A stretch of 64,000 nt of DNA, from assembly GCA_964017065.1 (NCBI GenBank), contig OZ024790.1, positions 1,544,631 to 1,608,630 on the forward strand, given 5' to 3'. This DNA comes from Haliclona indistincta. Its lineage: Eukaryota > Porifera > Demospongiae > Haplosclerida > Chalinidae. The translations under genes and the position numbers were made by a program. Of the stretch, positions 45,564 through 56,759 are shown one piece after another; position 1 is the stretch's first letter, and each line of letters starts with the position of its first letter. The notes beneath the pieces were generated by a model that was not told the origin of the DNA, ran no database searches, and saw only the letters and a program-made list of their open reading frames with translations.

Positions 45564-47093
45564 ATGGATATGCTTTGCCATCACTGGAAGCAATGGTGGA
45601 GGAGATCACCCGATACTTGCTGTAGTAAGAAGATACTGTTGTTAGTGGTGTGGCAGACATTGCTTGTATTCTCTTGTCGTATGCCTTTACTCTATAGACC
45701 AATACAGATATCAGTACATCTTGGTTTAGCTTTTAACTTTGTTATAGTTATACTTGCTCCTATAATTGGTTGGCTTGCTGATGTGAGGTTTGGAAGATAT
45801 GCCGTCATTAAATTTAGCTCGCTATTGTCGTTTCCAGTAAGCATACTGCTATACCTTGCACTACTCACAGGCGGCCGATCTCTATTACCTACGTTGCTCT
45901 ACTCAGCTGCACTAGTGTTACAATTGATTTGCCTGACCTGCTTTGCAGCAGCCATGCTTCCCTTCATAACAGATCAACTGATAGGTGCTACTTCAGATGA
46001 ACTAAGCGCAGTAGTGCAGTGGTATGTTTGGGGATATTCTCTTGGATTGAGCTTATCTGAAGCAATTGCCTTCTTAGTCATTGCTCCTAACTATGAAGTT
46101 ATCAATGTGGGACTAGCTGGGATTGTTGCCGTTCCTCTTGCTGTGATCATCATCAGTGACTGCTTGTGTCAGCAGTGGTTGGACAGGACTCATAAGGTCA
46201 CTAACCCCATCAAGCTCATCATACAGGTACTCAACTACACTAGGAAGCACAGATACCCTGAGAGACGCAGTGCCTTCACCTATATTGACGAGGAGCAACC
46301 CTCACGAATAGACTATGGTAAAAAGAAGTTTGGAGGACCCTTCACTGAGGAAGAGGTGGAGGATGTCAAGACAGTTCTACGATTGGTTCCACTGGTGATA
46401 TGCTTAAGCTTGTTCGAAGCAGCTGATGTGTTACCAGAAAACCTCTTCGAACCAAAAACCACTTTATATAAAGCTTTAAACATTGAAATAGATGCTCGAT
46501 TGTTTCTAATACTAGTGATTCCAGTATATCGATTCCTACTGCATCGGTATATTCACCGCTACACTCCCAGTATGTTAAATAGCTTAGCAATAGGCCTAGC
46601 ATTGTGTCTAGTGGGCTACATTACATTAGAGGCATTGGTAATAAAAGGAGTAGTGGACTCTGATATTGCACAAAGCTACATATCCTGTAATATCACAGCA
46701 ACTCGTCCAGCCTACTATGTGGAGTGGTACTGGAAAATAGGTCCTTATCTCCTTTATGGCATTGGAAAGACAATAGTAAAAGTTCTTTTGTACGAGCTCA
46801 CGATTGCTCAGTCACCAGACAAGATGAAAGGGCTCATTATTGGAATAATGCTGGCTTTTCGTGGCAGTGAATTCATTTTTGGTGAATTTCGAATGAAGTT
46901 TAAGTTCACTTTATGTTACGATGTATCAATGACTGTTTTATTAGTAATACTGCTTGTGATCTTCCTCATTCTCTCGAAGTGCTACACACTACGTGAGAGG
47001 AACAGAGAGATCAACATACAGGCCATAGTGGAGGAACACTATGAGAGGTACATGGACCAGGAGGAGGAGTACATGAAACAACAGCACTATTGA
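45564..47093 (+). CDS. POT/SLC15-like (MFS) membrane transporter, single exon
   Basis: An open frame of 509 codons. Hydrophobic segments alternate with loops: about six from residues 20 to 205, a long hydrophilic loop (about 215-270), then about five more to residue 485 and a charged C-terminal tail. The loop after the second segment, GWLADVRFGRYAVIK, is the MFS signature, and the hydrophilic loop text RSAFTYIDEEQPSRIDYGKK followed by GGPFTEEEVEDVK is typical of POT family proteins in sponges and cnidarians as I recall them. POT proteins usually couple proton flow to uptake of small peptides or similar solutes. The canonical ExxERFYY motif of helix 1 is not present (LLVVWQTLLVFSCRMPLLY), so substrate and coupling are uncertain. 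The protein is near normal family length and appears intact. Confidence 0.75.
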   Translation: MDMLCHHWKQWWRRSPDTCCSKKILLLVVWQTLLVFSCRMPLLYRPIQISVHLGLAFNFVIVILAPIIGWLADVRFGRYAVIKFSSLLSFPVSILLYLALLTGGRSLLPTLLYSAALVLQLICLTCFAAAMLPFITDQLIGATSDELSAVVQWYVWGYSLGLSLSEAIAFLVIAPNYEVINVGLAGIVAVPLAVIIISDCLCQQWLDRTHKVTNPIKLIIQVLNYTRKHRYPERRSAFTYIDEEQPSRIDYGKKKFGGPFTEEEVEDVKTVLRLVPLVICLSLFEAADVLPENLFEPKTTLYKALNIEIDARLFLILVIPVYRFLLHRYIHRYTPSMLNSLAIGLALCLVGYITLEALVIKGVVDSDIAQSYISCNITATRPAYYVEWYWKIGPYLLYGIGKTIVKVLLYELTIAQSPDKMKGLIIGIMLAFRGSEFIFGEFRMKFKFTLCYDVSMTVLLVILLVIFLILSKCYTLRERNREINIQAIVEEHYERYMDQEEEYMKQQHY

Positions 47094-47257
47094 TATAATT
47101 ACCTAGAGTATATGGACTGTCCCCAAATGCATCATTAATTTTTCCTAGTCATAACTTTGGTTACCGTAGGGCTAGTATTTTTCGCAGCACAATAATTTCA
47201 CTGAATTAAATTTAACGGATCGTAAATTTCACGATTTTAACGAGCGTAATACAAAAT

Positions 47258-47880
47258 TGTATTGAACCAGGAGCGCATAATGAGAGAGCGACGTAATAGA
47301 GTAGGAGCGTGAAGCGCCCACGCATTTGATTAAAAATTGGAACTCCAGACATGATGGGACGTGTTACTAAGAATAGAACACTCATTGCGTTGTACTGTAC
47401 AAGCGTACGTACGTACGATCGAGCGGGTACGCCGAGTAGTAAAGCAGCTAGCCACGTGTTCTCTGATGGCGTCTGCAGGTGCCACTGGCAAAATATTTGC
47501 GGCGAAGGAAGCTCACTATCTCCTCGAACGGAGCTGTTCCAAGGTCGTTCCCAGTTACACCAGGAAGAGGAACAACTTGCCGCGGCGAGAGTTGATTGTC
47601 AGGCTTATCGTGCTGGTTAGCTAGGCGCTTGGCCAACAATCGAGGCGATCGCCTGGGAGTGATCGCGAGCGGCACTAGTCTATGAACTAGCGTTCTTCGA
47701 GGAGTACTCACTTCGGCTTCCATCTTGTGTACGAACGCGTGTACGTGTATAACGAGATTGTTCTATTCTTAGTAACACGTCCCATCATGTCTGGAGTTCC
47801 AATTTTTAATCAAATGCGTGGGCGCTTCACGCTCCTACTCTATTACGTCGCTCTCCTCCTGATTGAACATTAAATTTTTG
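47258..47880. mobile_element. MITE-like element with TIRs of about 110 bp
   Basis: 47290-47395 (GACGTAATAGAGTAGGAGCG ... GTTACTAAGAATAGAACA) is mirrored at 47758-47862. The outermost parts match less well (CCAGGAGCG against CTCCTGATTGAA). A minus frame at 47448-47723 (RRSPRLLAKRLANQ) is short, unsupported and probably incidental. Confidence 0.75.
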
Positions 47881-48429
47881 TGGGTTTAATTTTTGCGAAT
47901 TGTATCGCTCGCGAAAAACAAATACGCGCGTAAAATACCAGCTCTACAGTATTACAGAAAAGTGAATACAGCATTTTCTGCAATAATGAATTTTACTAAG
48001 TTAACTTGATACGTAGAAACTATCCAATACATCCAGTGCACGGGCATATTGTCAGGTCATGAACTCATGTTATTAACTGAGGGATTGAGCGAATGAAATA
48101 ATGAAACTGTGATTTGTTACTATCTGACCATCAGCAGAATGTTGATGTTGAGCAATATCATGTTTACACTACACAATAATCATGATACCATTAATTCAAT
48201 GTATAGTACATGGTTATAACAAATTGTTACCCTCTCCACCTTTGAAGATTTGTGTGGTTACCATTCTCTATGAATGAATTGCATGTACCACAATGAGTTA
48301 ACATAGAGTATAATCAATGAAGAGCTCTTCGCAAAAATAGTTAATTGTACTGTAACCCATGCACAAGCATCGAGGGTTAACTAGTTCATTATTCATCATA
48401 ATAAAATTATTGATACTGTGAATCATTTA
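47881..48429. other. Intergenic, AT-rich
   Basis: No gene or repeat recognised. Confidence 0.4.
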
Positions 48430-49118
48430 ACTACACTATGAGCTAGCTAGAGACCATCACTCACTGAGAGGTGACTACACAATGAGCTAGCTAGAGACCA
48501 GTTGGTTCATCACTCACTGAGAGCTGACTACACAATGAGCTAGCTAGAGACCAGTTGGTTCATCACTCACTGAGAGCTGACTACACAATGAGCTAGCTAG
48601 AGACCAGTTGGTTCACCACTCACTGAGAGCTGACTACACAATGAGCTAGCTAGAGGCCAGTTGGTTCATCACTCACTGAGAGCTGACTATACAATGAGCT
48701 AGCTAGAGATCAGTTGGTTCATCACTCACTGAGAGCTGACTATACAATGAAGCTAGCTAGAGATCAGTTGGTTCATCACTCACTGAGAGCTGACTATACA
48801 CAATGAGCTAGCTAGAGACCAGTTGGTTCATCACTCACTGAAAGCTGACTACACAATGAGCTAGCTATAGAGACCAGTTGGTTCATCACTCACTGAGAGC
48901 TGACTACACAATGAGCTACCAGTTGGTTCATCACTCACTGAGAGCTGACTACACAATGAGCTAGCTAGAGACCAGTTGGTTCATCACTCACTGAGAGCTG
49001 ACTACACAATGAGCTAGCTAGAGACCAGTCGGTTCATCACTCACTGAGACCTGACTATGATTCAATGAGTTAGCTAGAGACCAGTTGGTTCATCGCTCAC
49101 TGAGAGCAGACCACTATA
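48430..49118. repeat. Minisatellite, about 53-bp unit, 12-13 copies
   Basis: Units read CACTCACTGAGAGCTGACTA CACAATGAGCTAGCTAGAGA CCAGTTGGTTCAT, with minor length changes (for example a unit lacking AGCTAGAGA near 48915). High identity means recent expansion. Confidence 0.92.
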
Positions 49119-49146
49119 TATGCACTTGCATGTTACTCTTACGGCG

Positions 49147-49291
49147 TCTTCCTTTATAACAAATCAACTAATGGATGCTACTTCAGCACAGTATATAGTG
49201 CAGTAGTATGTTTCATAGTGATGCACTCTTGGATTGAGCTTATCTAAACCAATTGGTAAATTTCTTAGTCATTGCTCCTAACTATAAGTTA
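49147..49291 (+). pseudogene. Decayed fragment of the POT-like transporter
   Basis: CTTCCTTTATAACAAATCAA CTAATGGATGCTACTTCAG and CTCTTGGATTGAGCTTATCT match 45957-46100 of the transporter gene (ITDQLIGATSDELSAVVQWY and the following helix), with deletions and stops. It sits right after the 53-bp minisatellite, so a local duplication was later lost. Confidence 0.8.
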
Positions 49292-49416
49292 CTAATCTGC
49301 ATTTTATCCTCATTCCCTTGTTCTAACATGCTTTTTAAAGAGACTGGGGATGTCTATATTCATGATACAGCACAGGTGCTAGCTTGCCGTAGCAGCATCA
49401 TAACTTTTGCAACAAA

Positions 49417-49562
49417 TTAAACTGAACTAAGGAGGTTATCTGATATTGGAGGAGGTTATCTGATAACTTAGGTTAACTTAGGAGGTTATCTGATATTGGA
49501 GGAGGTTATCTGATAACTTAGGTTAACTAAGGAGGTTATCTGATATAGGTTATCTGATATAC
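49417..49562. repeat. Short tandem repeat of GGAGGTTATCTGATA
   Basis: Units GGAGGTTATCTGATATTGG and GAGGTTATCTGATAACTTAG GTTAACT alternate for about 145 bp. Confidence 0.85.
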
Positions 49563-50325
49563 AGCATTCATTGTGTCATTACTAGCGGCAACAACATAAA
49601 TCTCAATGAATCAAACAAAATTAACTTTGAACTAAAGCACAAAATTTTCCTTTATATGATAATTATTATCAACTCAAGCATTGTCTTACATTTTTTGTGT
49701 CAAGACACTCACAATATTGATGGAGAGAGTGATAACCAATTAGTTATCAGCAAACTTAAAGTGTAAGTGACAATCCCTCGTCAGTTTTTAATCTCAATTT
49801 TCAATAAAGAAAATCTGGGACAATAAAGAAATGAGCGAACTTGCACAAAATGGACAGTTTAGAATAGATATTCATTATAGAATATGCTGTGAGAACCTGT
49901 CTAACTATACAACGAGTGCGTGCTTGTTTAATTGTGCATTGTATTGATACAAACCTGTCTAAAGCTTCTGTGAAGTAACTCTTGTTGATAGTGAAATAGT
50001 ATAATATGGTCTACAAAACAACACTCACAATGAAGCACGCACCAACAGTTGTAACTAACACATATACACATTATACTGAAATGTGTACAGTGCATTAGCA
50101 AAACAATAACAATGTATAACTTTAATCATTCTAAAAATACCTTAATTTGCTCTATTGTATAAGCACAATACATCAGTATAGGTTTATGCGTGGTACAACT
50201 ATGATAACTGTGGGAATCATCTCTATGCAGTGCACATGCATCTCAGTGTACCTTTTGTTGCTTTACAAATCCGTATATTTTGTAACCACAGGGGAAAGAC
50301 AAAACAGGATAAGTAATATATAAAC
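49563..50325. other. Intergenic with a stray copy of the gene C/D upstream region
   Basis: 50214-50315 (GGGAATCATCTCTATGCAGT, GTACCTTTTGTTGCTTTACAA, GGGAAAGACAAAACAGGA) matches the sequence upstream of genes C and D (21779, 21908 and 30550), but no ankyrin coding follows. Confidence 0.6.
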
Positions 50326-50464
50326 CATGACTTCCGGGTGGTTATCAGCAATATGAGACCCGAGCCCGAGATATCAGCCCGAGGCGAAGCCGAGGGCTGA
50401 TATCAAGGGCGAGGGTCTCATATTGCTGATAACAACCTAGAAGCCATGGTTTATATAGTATAAT
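50326..50464. mobile_element. Small GC-rich foldback with TATAAACCATG ends
   Basis: TATATAAACCATGACTTC on the left and GAAGCCATGGTTTATATAG on the right; inner arms TTATCAGCAATATGAGACCC and inverse; centre CGAGGCGAAGCCGAGGG. The termini match those of the large composite element at 52091-57930. Confidence 0.75.
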
Positions 50465-51542
50465 CCATTTCTTACTGTCACGAGGCACGGTGGAACCCGT
50501 AGTCGATCGTCGTGCGAAGCCATTTTGCGCGTGCAGGTAGTTATGGCTTATAACGCACCTGGCGGTGCCTTTGTGACGGGAAGCAGGAGGTCCCAGAAAA
50601 GAAAAATTACCGACCCCAGGCCAAAAAGTGTTGAGAGGTTTTTTACACAAAAAGTCATTTTGCGTAAATTTTAGCCACTACATTTCTGGTGCTCTGTAGA
50701 GTATTTTTGCAGATTCTTGACACCAGAGGAGGTCTATATCATGCAGATATAACATGCTTTCGTTATTATTTAAAGTGTAAATTATACAGACACTGTAAAA
50801 CGCAGGTATTATGCTGAGAAGGGTGTGGACTGGAGGCGTGGCTAGCATAGCCGGTCCTGAACCTGGCAGTTATTCTACTCACCAGCTTCTGCAGTAGATT
50901 CAGCTGCACTCAGCTCTTGAGTGTTGTTTTTTCCGTCGAAAGAAGCTATCCAATCGTGGAGTTTTAGCAGCATCGGGTGCTTTTCTGTGACGAGCACTGC
51001 GCTTGTGCTCTGAAACGTGGTAGTCGCGCTTAATCTTGGCTACATTCACAGCGGTAGTGCCGTCGCTTTCTGGTCTCTGCTGCTGGAGCAGTGTTTCTGC
51101 ATGATCGCGATCGATACTAGGCTGAAGCACCCGCACTATCGACAATGAGCTACGTGTACGCGATTGTATCGATCGTCATCTTTTCATGAATATTAATTAG
51201 TTTGACTTGTGAATATCATTATATGACACGCTATGACGTAGTGGGTTGGTGGGTAATGGGGCTATGTAAAAAACCAGCCTGGGGTCGAAAATTTCCGCCA
51301 CTGGAACCCCCTGACGGGAAGTATGGTTTATGTAATTGGGGCGAGCCTGAGCGAGCCCCACATTGATTGGGGCGAGCCTGAGCGAGCCCCACATTGATCG
51401 TGATGTAGGTCCCACGTCGCGGGGAACGTATCTATGTGGCCGGGGGTAGCGTTAGTTCTCCAATGTTCCCGAGAACACGCCTATTATGACGTAATATTCA
51501 CGTGGTGCGTAAAAATAATATTATTCAAAAATTGATATTATC
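50465..51542. other. No supported gene; possible small minus-strand ORF and a short repeat
   Basis: A minus frame at 50900-51145 encodes 81 residues rich in Lys/Arg with a TPRLDSFF tail resembling a PCNA-binding motif; there is no supporting intron or neighbour, so I leave it unnamed. At 51337-51402 the 33-bp text GGGGCGAGCCTGAGCGAGCC CCACATTGAT is repeated twice in tandem. Confidence 0.3.
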
Positions 51543-52004
51543 ATGTCTGACGAAAGAACCTTTACTGCTCAACAACTGAGGACAGCACAGCGACCAACAT
51601 TGGAGACACCTGAACAACACCCGAGTCAACTTTTACAAGACCAGAGGATTGCCAGAAAACGACGACGAGCAGAAGAGTCGCCCGATCAACGAGAGAGACG
51701 CCTGGAACGACAAAGGGAATACCAAAGGAACTACCGACAGAGACGGAAGATAGCAGCTACAACAGAGCAAACACTAGGTGATACAGCTACAGAAGAGCGC
51801 GCTGTCAAGCTACAGAAAAAGAGAGTGCGTGCGCGAGTAGCTAGGTCTGTAGAAAGTGCAGAACAAAGGGACACCAGGCTATTGAACATGAGAGTAAATG
51901 AGCGTGAAAATAGGTCTGTAGAAAGTGCAGAACAAAGGGACACCAGACTATTGAACATGAGAGTAAATGAGCGTGAAAATAGGTCTGTAGAAAGATATTG
52001 CTGA
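51543..52004 (+). CDS. Arg/Glu-rich repeat protein fragment, possibly from a Helitron-like element
   Basis: 153 codons, highly charged. The C-terminal part has tandem 23-residue units (SVESAEQRDTRLLNMRVNER) in two near-identical copies plus a partial third, then a stop. Similar charged ESAEQR-type arrays precede Helitron or PIF1 helicase modules in invertebrate genomes (from memory). No helicase follows here, because the large composite element starts 90 bp downstream. It is either a truncated mobile-element gene or a small unknown protein. Confidence 0.4.
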   Translation: MSDERTFTAQQLRTAQRPTLETPEQHPSQLLQDQRIARKRRRAEESPDQRERRLERQREYQRNYRQRRKIAATTEQTLGDTATEERAVKLQKKRVRARVARSVESAEQRDTRLLNMRVNERENRSVESAEQRDTRLLNMRVNERENRSVERYC

Positions 52005-53793
52005 TGCTTTATTATTAATTTTATTATGCTATTATCAAACTGTACAAAAATCAGCTCAGGCTCGCCCCTGCATTCTATGAATGTACTAGTATATAAACCA
52101 TGGCTTGGAGGTGTGTATGCCGAATATACCACCCGAGGTCGAGGTCAGAGGAAGTTTGCAGCCGAGATAAACCCCGAGCGAAGCGAGGGGTTTATCGAGG
52201 CTGCAAACTTCCGATGACCGAGACCGAGGGTGGTATATTCGGCATACACACCGACAAGCCATGGTTCATATGTTATATACTTTAGTGTGTGGGCGTCGCT
52301 TCTTGCTCGCGTTAACGCGTGGATCTCGATTTAGCGGTGAGTCACGGGCCGAGAGGAGGTCCCAAGTGTGTACGCGTACCTGAGTAGAGTGTGTGGCAAA
52401 GACTTGGACAGCTTTGTGCTTCTAGAGCGAAAGAGCGATCGCCAAGTTTTACAAATTGTTCTTGCAATATTCAACATGAGTTGGGCGGGGTTTGTCACAT
52501 GCTTGCCAATTTAATACCCACTAGTGTCAGGACGATTGTACACTATAAATCTCAGCCACTTCTGCGCATCTTCGCCTTGCAACTGGGTGCTGCTAGTTGC
52601 AAGGCGAATAACTTTCCGAGGATGCTGTCGTGCAACCTCAACCTGGTCACGTGACCAGGGCACACCTCTTGGTTAACCCCTTGAGGAGCGTATTTCTCAT
52701 ATACCACCATGGTGGTATATATCGCATAATCTTCATGGTGGATTATGTGATATATACCACCATGGAGGTATATGAGAAATTCGCTCTTCAATGGGTTAAC
52801 TGAGGTGTGCACCATGGTGGGGAATATGACAAATATACCACCTGTGCCTTGTATGGGGACGCCCACGCACTATGGTATATTACAACTATATACCAGAGGA
52901 GGTTGGAAGCATTAATATTCAGTCATGTGACTTGTGGTTTGTAAATTCTCTCCAAATCAAAATGTATGGCGAATCTTAGTTGTCAATTTTACGCTATTCT
53001 CTGGACAGAATTTAACGACTTTAGTATGAATCGAAAGCTCTTGCACAGCAGATTACAAATATGCGATCTACCCGATCCAACCCAGGGGTTCCTGAGCTGC
53101 TATGGGCGAGAAAGTAGTGACGATTCTTAACTGTGGAAAACACTACAGTTATTGTTCGTGCAAGCAATCAGCTTATTGACAAGCCTACTACAGACGTCCT
53201 GAAGCAAAATCTTGGCGTTTAAAACGGCGAGCGAAGAGACAGCTCCATTGTTATCTGCAAAACCCACGATACAGCTGACGAGACCTGGTCAGAGCTAGAA
53301 CTAAGAAAGTTGCTTAAATTTAAGCTGTTTTACAGAAGTAAGATTCCTGAATCCAGCACAAGTGTGCTGTATACTGGAGTTGTGTTACTTCTTCCTAGAT
53401 TTCACGACATACAAAGCACAGAAACTGGTGTGCAGTGCACTATGCAAATAGCTAAACCAATTATTCTAAGATCATATCTTTAAGTAAGACCAGTAATCAA
53501 GCTCTACACAATACCATTTTAGAAAGAATCCACGAATGAGTTCTAGTGCTGTATGCTAGCGCCATTGAGCCACGCCTCACGATGGAACGTTAGCTATGCT
53601 CATTCGAAATCACGTGCGCATAATAACATCCTACAATCACGTGCGCATACTAATGCTTCCAACCTCCTCTGACTATATACCATAGTGTGTGGGCGTCCCC
53701 ATACAAGGCACAGGTTGTATATTTCTCATATTAGTGCACACCTCAGTTAACCCATTGAAGATTGAATTTCTCATATACCACCATGGTAGTATA

Positions 53794-54373
53794 TAGTCTC
53801 GTCCCCAGACCACACCGCTCGCTTATTGCTCGTGAGAGGGTCTGGTGACTTTAGTTGCACTTTCTTGGGCTTTTCGTGTAAGAAAGTTACGTAACAATAA
53901 TGAATCTGTATGAATGTTGGACTTTGCACCTGCAATGCAAGTGTCTGGTACGTAGCTGCGCGTTAGACGAGGGAGGCAATCTACGAAGGCGAAGACGTCT
54001 AGACAGCAGGCAGAGTAGCAAAACATAGACTCTTGCCTTCTCCAGTCGGGAGGCAGACGAAAACTTCTTTCCCCTTGACAAACTCAGTAATAGCAAGACG
54101 CACGCTGATTGTCTGTCGCACTTTCATAAACGATTCTGACAAATGCAGCTCTGTCGAGAACGTCAGGCAAAGACTATAGTCGTATCTAGGTATCTTCAAC
54201 GCCTTCATTCTATCGATGTGGTTTGTATTACGTAAGAGTTGGCCTTCTGACCAATCAGATTCTTTCCCAGACATTCCAGGGAAGATATTACTTCCTGGCC
54301 CAAGAAAATCGACTAAAGTCACCAGACCCTCTCACGAGCAATAAGCGAGGGGTGTGGTCTGGGGACGAGACTA
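53794..54373. mobile_element. TIR element with 9-bp target duplication and a RecQ fragment
   Basis: TIRs of about 62-76 bp start TAGTCTCGTCCCCAGACCAC. The target duplication is GGTAGTATA (53785-53793) against GGTGGTATA (54374-54382), one mismatch. The minus strand encodes a RecQ N-terminal piece, FVKGKEVFVCLPTGEGKSLC (Walker A GEGKS), which ends at a stop shortly after. It is related to, but clearly diverged from, the helicase in the neighbouring element. Confidence 0.85.
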
Positions 54374-54416
54374 GGTGGTATATATCGCATAATCTCCATG
54401 GTGGATTATGCGATAT

Positions 54417-56328
54417 TAGTCTCGTCCCCAGACCACGCCTTCTTCCGCTAAGCTCGAAGTAGGGTCTGGTTGCACGAAGGCCAAATCTTGGGTCAATGAC
54501 GTAATTGTCACGCGCACAATCACATGTGAATTCTAATTTCTCCGCGGGAAAGCTGCGCGAAATATTGAGTATGGCAGAGTCTTGCTATGTCTGTGGAGAA
54601 TCTCTGCTTCCTAATAGTGGTAGAAGAGTGATGAGCGATCAGCTAAAGAGTTTTCTTCGCCTGGAAGTTTCATCGGGACATATTTAGAAGCTGCTTGTGA
54701 AGCCTGTGTTGAACATGTAGAATACTAGTGTCATGGTCAGCATCAAAACTGACAAGTTCAGGGACAAGCTCTTCAGGAATACTCTCTGTTGTCTTGCAAT
54801 CAACACAAGTACATTGGTTGGCACAGATATCACAACACGCATGGAGAGGTGATGGCTTGGCAATCTCCGAATTGTCGGTGAAAACTGCCATAAGCACTTC
54901 CCTTCTACATTTAGATGAATTCTTACAATAATCTTTCATTGTACCACTGCACGTTAGCCTTTTGTAATATAATTCAGCATTGCATAGCTTTCCATCTCTT
55001 CCTCCTCTTCCTGTTTCCTGAACATACATCACAATCTTGTCTGGTGCACCCCAATGAATAATCTTGCGCACATTTGGGCTATCTAGGCCCATCCCAAAAG
55101 CGATGGTGGCAACAACAACTCTCACTACACCATCAACTTGAGTAAATGACTTAAAAATATGTTGTTGATTGTCAGTTGCTGTAGAGCCATCATATTTTTC
55201 ACACATTCTAAGTTTATTCATGGGGATGCAATCTGATGGAGGAGCATATAAGGCATCCCGTCTACCGAGACAGCATACAAGACCCTTAAATACTTCTAGA
55301 GTATCCACATAAGTTCTACAAAATATGATCGTTCTAATACCATTTGAACTTAGGTCATCGACTATTGGTAGAATTATATCATCAAAGCATCCCTGCTTGA
55401 GTACACTATATACTTGATATTAATTTTGTTAGGATCTCGTATCACTAAGTAGCAGCCATTCATATCAAGGGTAGATAATATAACTCGCCTCATTGTTACC
55501 GTAGCTGTTGCTGTCAGAGCCATTATCCTGGTGGATTTAGGAATAAGGGAACGAACTTCACTTATGTTAGCAAACTCAACACAAAACCTTTCTCCCCTGT
55601 GAGTATATGCGTAATGTGTAACATTACATGTGCAAAATCTATTATAGTTACCATGTTTCAACACAATGCGCTTCATCTACTATGACCCCAACTAAGTTAT
55701 TCTGATAAACTTCCTTCCTAAGCATTTCTCTCCACCTCAGCTCAGTTAAGAGAACTTCTGGGCTAAGAAAAATGATCTGGTATTCACCAGCAAGCACAGC
55801 CTGTACTAACTCATCATTGCATCTATCCCCTTGGCTGAGGTACACGCATTTAAGGCCAAGCCCAGATGCCTTGGCTACTTGATCCTCCATTAAACTCTTT
55901 AAAGGCGAAACGACTATAACTATACTAGAATTACTGTTACGAAGAAGATTAAAGGTGAAAGGTAGAAGAAGATAACAGAGAGACTTTCCGGCACCCGTCG
56001 GGAGAGAGACAAACACATCACGCCCAGACACAAAATTGACAACCACTTCTTGCTGTTCGGGCGACAAACATGAGTAGCCTAGCTGTTCAGCGCTCTTGAC
56101 TATGGACGATAGAATAACACTCTTGGAGTAAGCCATGTTTAGTGGGAGGTAGTAGTGAAGGTAGGCGCGGCCGCGCGTGCAAGTCATGTGAATTTATTAA
56201 AATACTGTAATCTGATTGGTATTCCCAGATTCAGAGAATGAAACGTCATTGACCCAAGATTTGGCCTTCGTGCAACCAGACCCTACTTCGAGCTTAGCGG
56301 AAGAAGGCGTGGTCTGGGGACGAGACTA
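54417..56328. mobile_element. 1.9-kb TIR element with 9-bp target duplication carrying a RecQ-type helicase gene
   Basis: Perfect TIRs of 86 bp (54417-54502 and 56243-56328) begin TAGTCTCGTCCCCAGACCAC GCC. The target duplication ATGCGATAT flanks it exactly at 54408-54416 and 56329-56337. The only gene inside is the RecQ-like helicase on the minus strand. No transposase is seen. A 9-bp duplication suggests a Mutator-like mechanism (inference). Confidence 0.9.
54670..56136 (-). pseudogene. RecQ-type DNA helicase inside a TIR element, with a frameshift
   Basis: Exon 1 (55652-56136) starts at MAYSKSVILS and has motif 0 (SPEQQEVV), Walker A (LPTGAGKSLC), motif Ia (VSPLKSLMEDQV) and DEAH (VDEAHC). 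An intron of 55 bp (55597-55651) completes the RecQ loop WGERF. Exon 2 has motif III (ALTATAT). Near 55395 the frame shifts (YIVYS to KQGCFDD) by one base. After it the frame is open to the stop at 54670 and holds motif IV (IIFCRTY), motif V (ATIAFGMGLD), motif VI (QETGRGGRDG) and the RecQ zinc-binding cysteines (SKCRREV ... CCDICANQC). RecQ proteins unwind DNA 3' to 5' using ATP. No HRDC or exonuclease domain is present. The coding core is otherwise complete, so the shift may be recent or an assembly error. Confidence 0.85.
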
Positions 56329-56759
56329 ATGCGATATATACCACCATGGTGGTATATGAGAAATACACTCCTTAAGGGGTTAACCAAGAGGTGTGCCCTG
56401 GTCACGTGACCAGGTTGAGGTTGCACGACGGCATCCTCGGAAAGTTATTCGCCTTGCAACTAGCAGCACCCAGTTGCAGGGCAAAGATGCGCAGAAGTGG
56501 CTGAGATTTATCCTGACACTAGTGGGTATTAAATTGGCAAGCATGTGACAACCCCCGCCCAAGTCATGTTGAATATTACAAGAACAATTTGTAAACTTGG
56601 CCATCGCTCTTTCGCTCTAGAAGCACAAAGCTGTCCAAGTCTTTGCCACACACTCTACTCAGGTACGCGTACACACTTGGGGCCTCCTCTCGGCCCGTGA
56701 ATCACCGCTAAATCGAGATCCACGCGAACGCGAGCAAGAAGCGACGCCCACACACTAAG

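Noticed and set aside
47351..47723. Overlapping short frames on both strands, including one with RRSPRLLAKR
   Set aside because: They lie between the arms of a MITE-like element and have no independent support.
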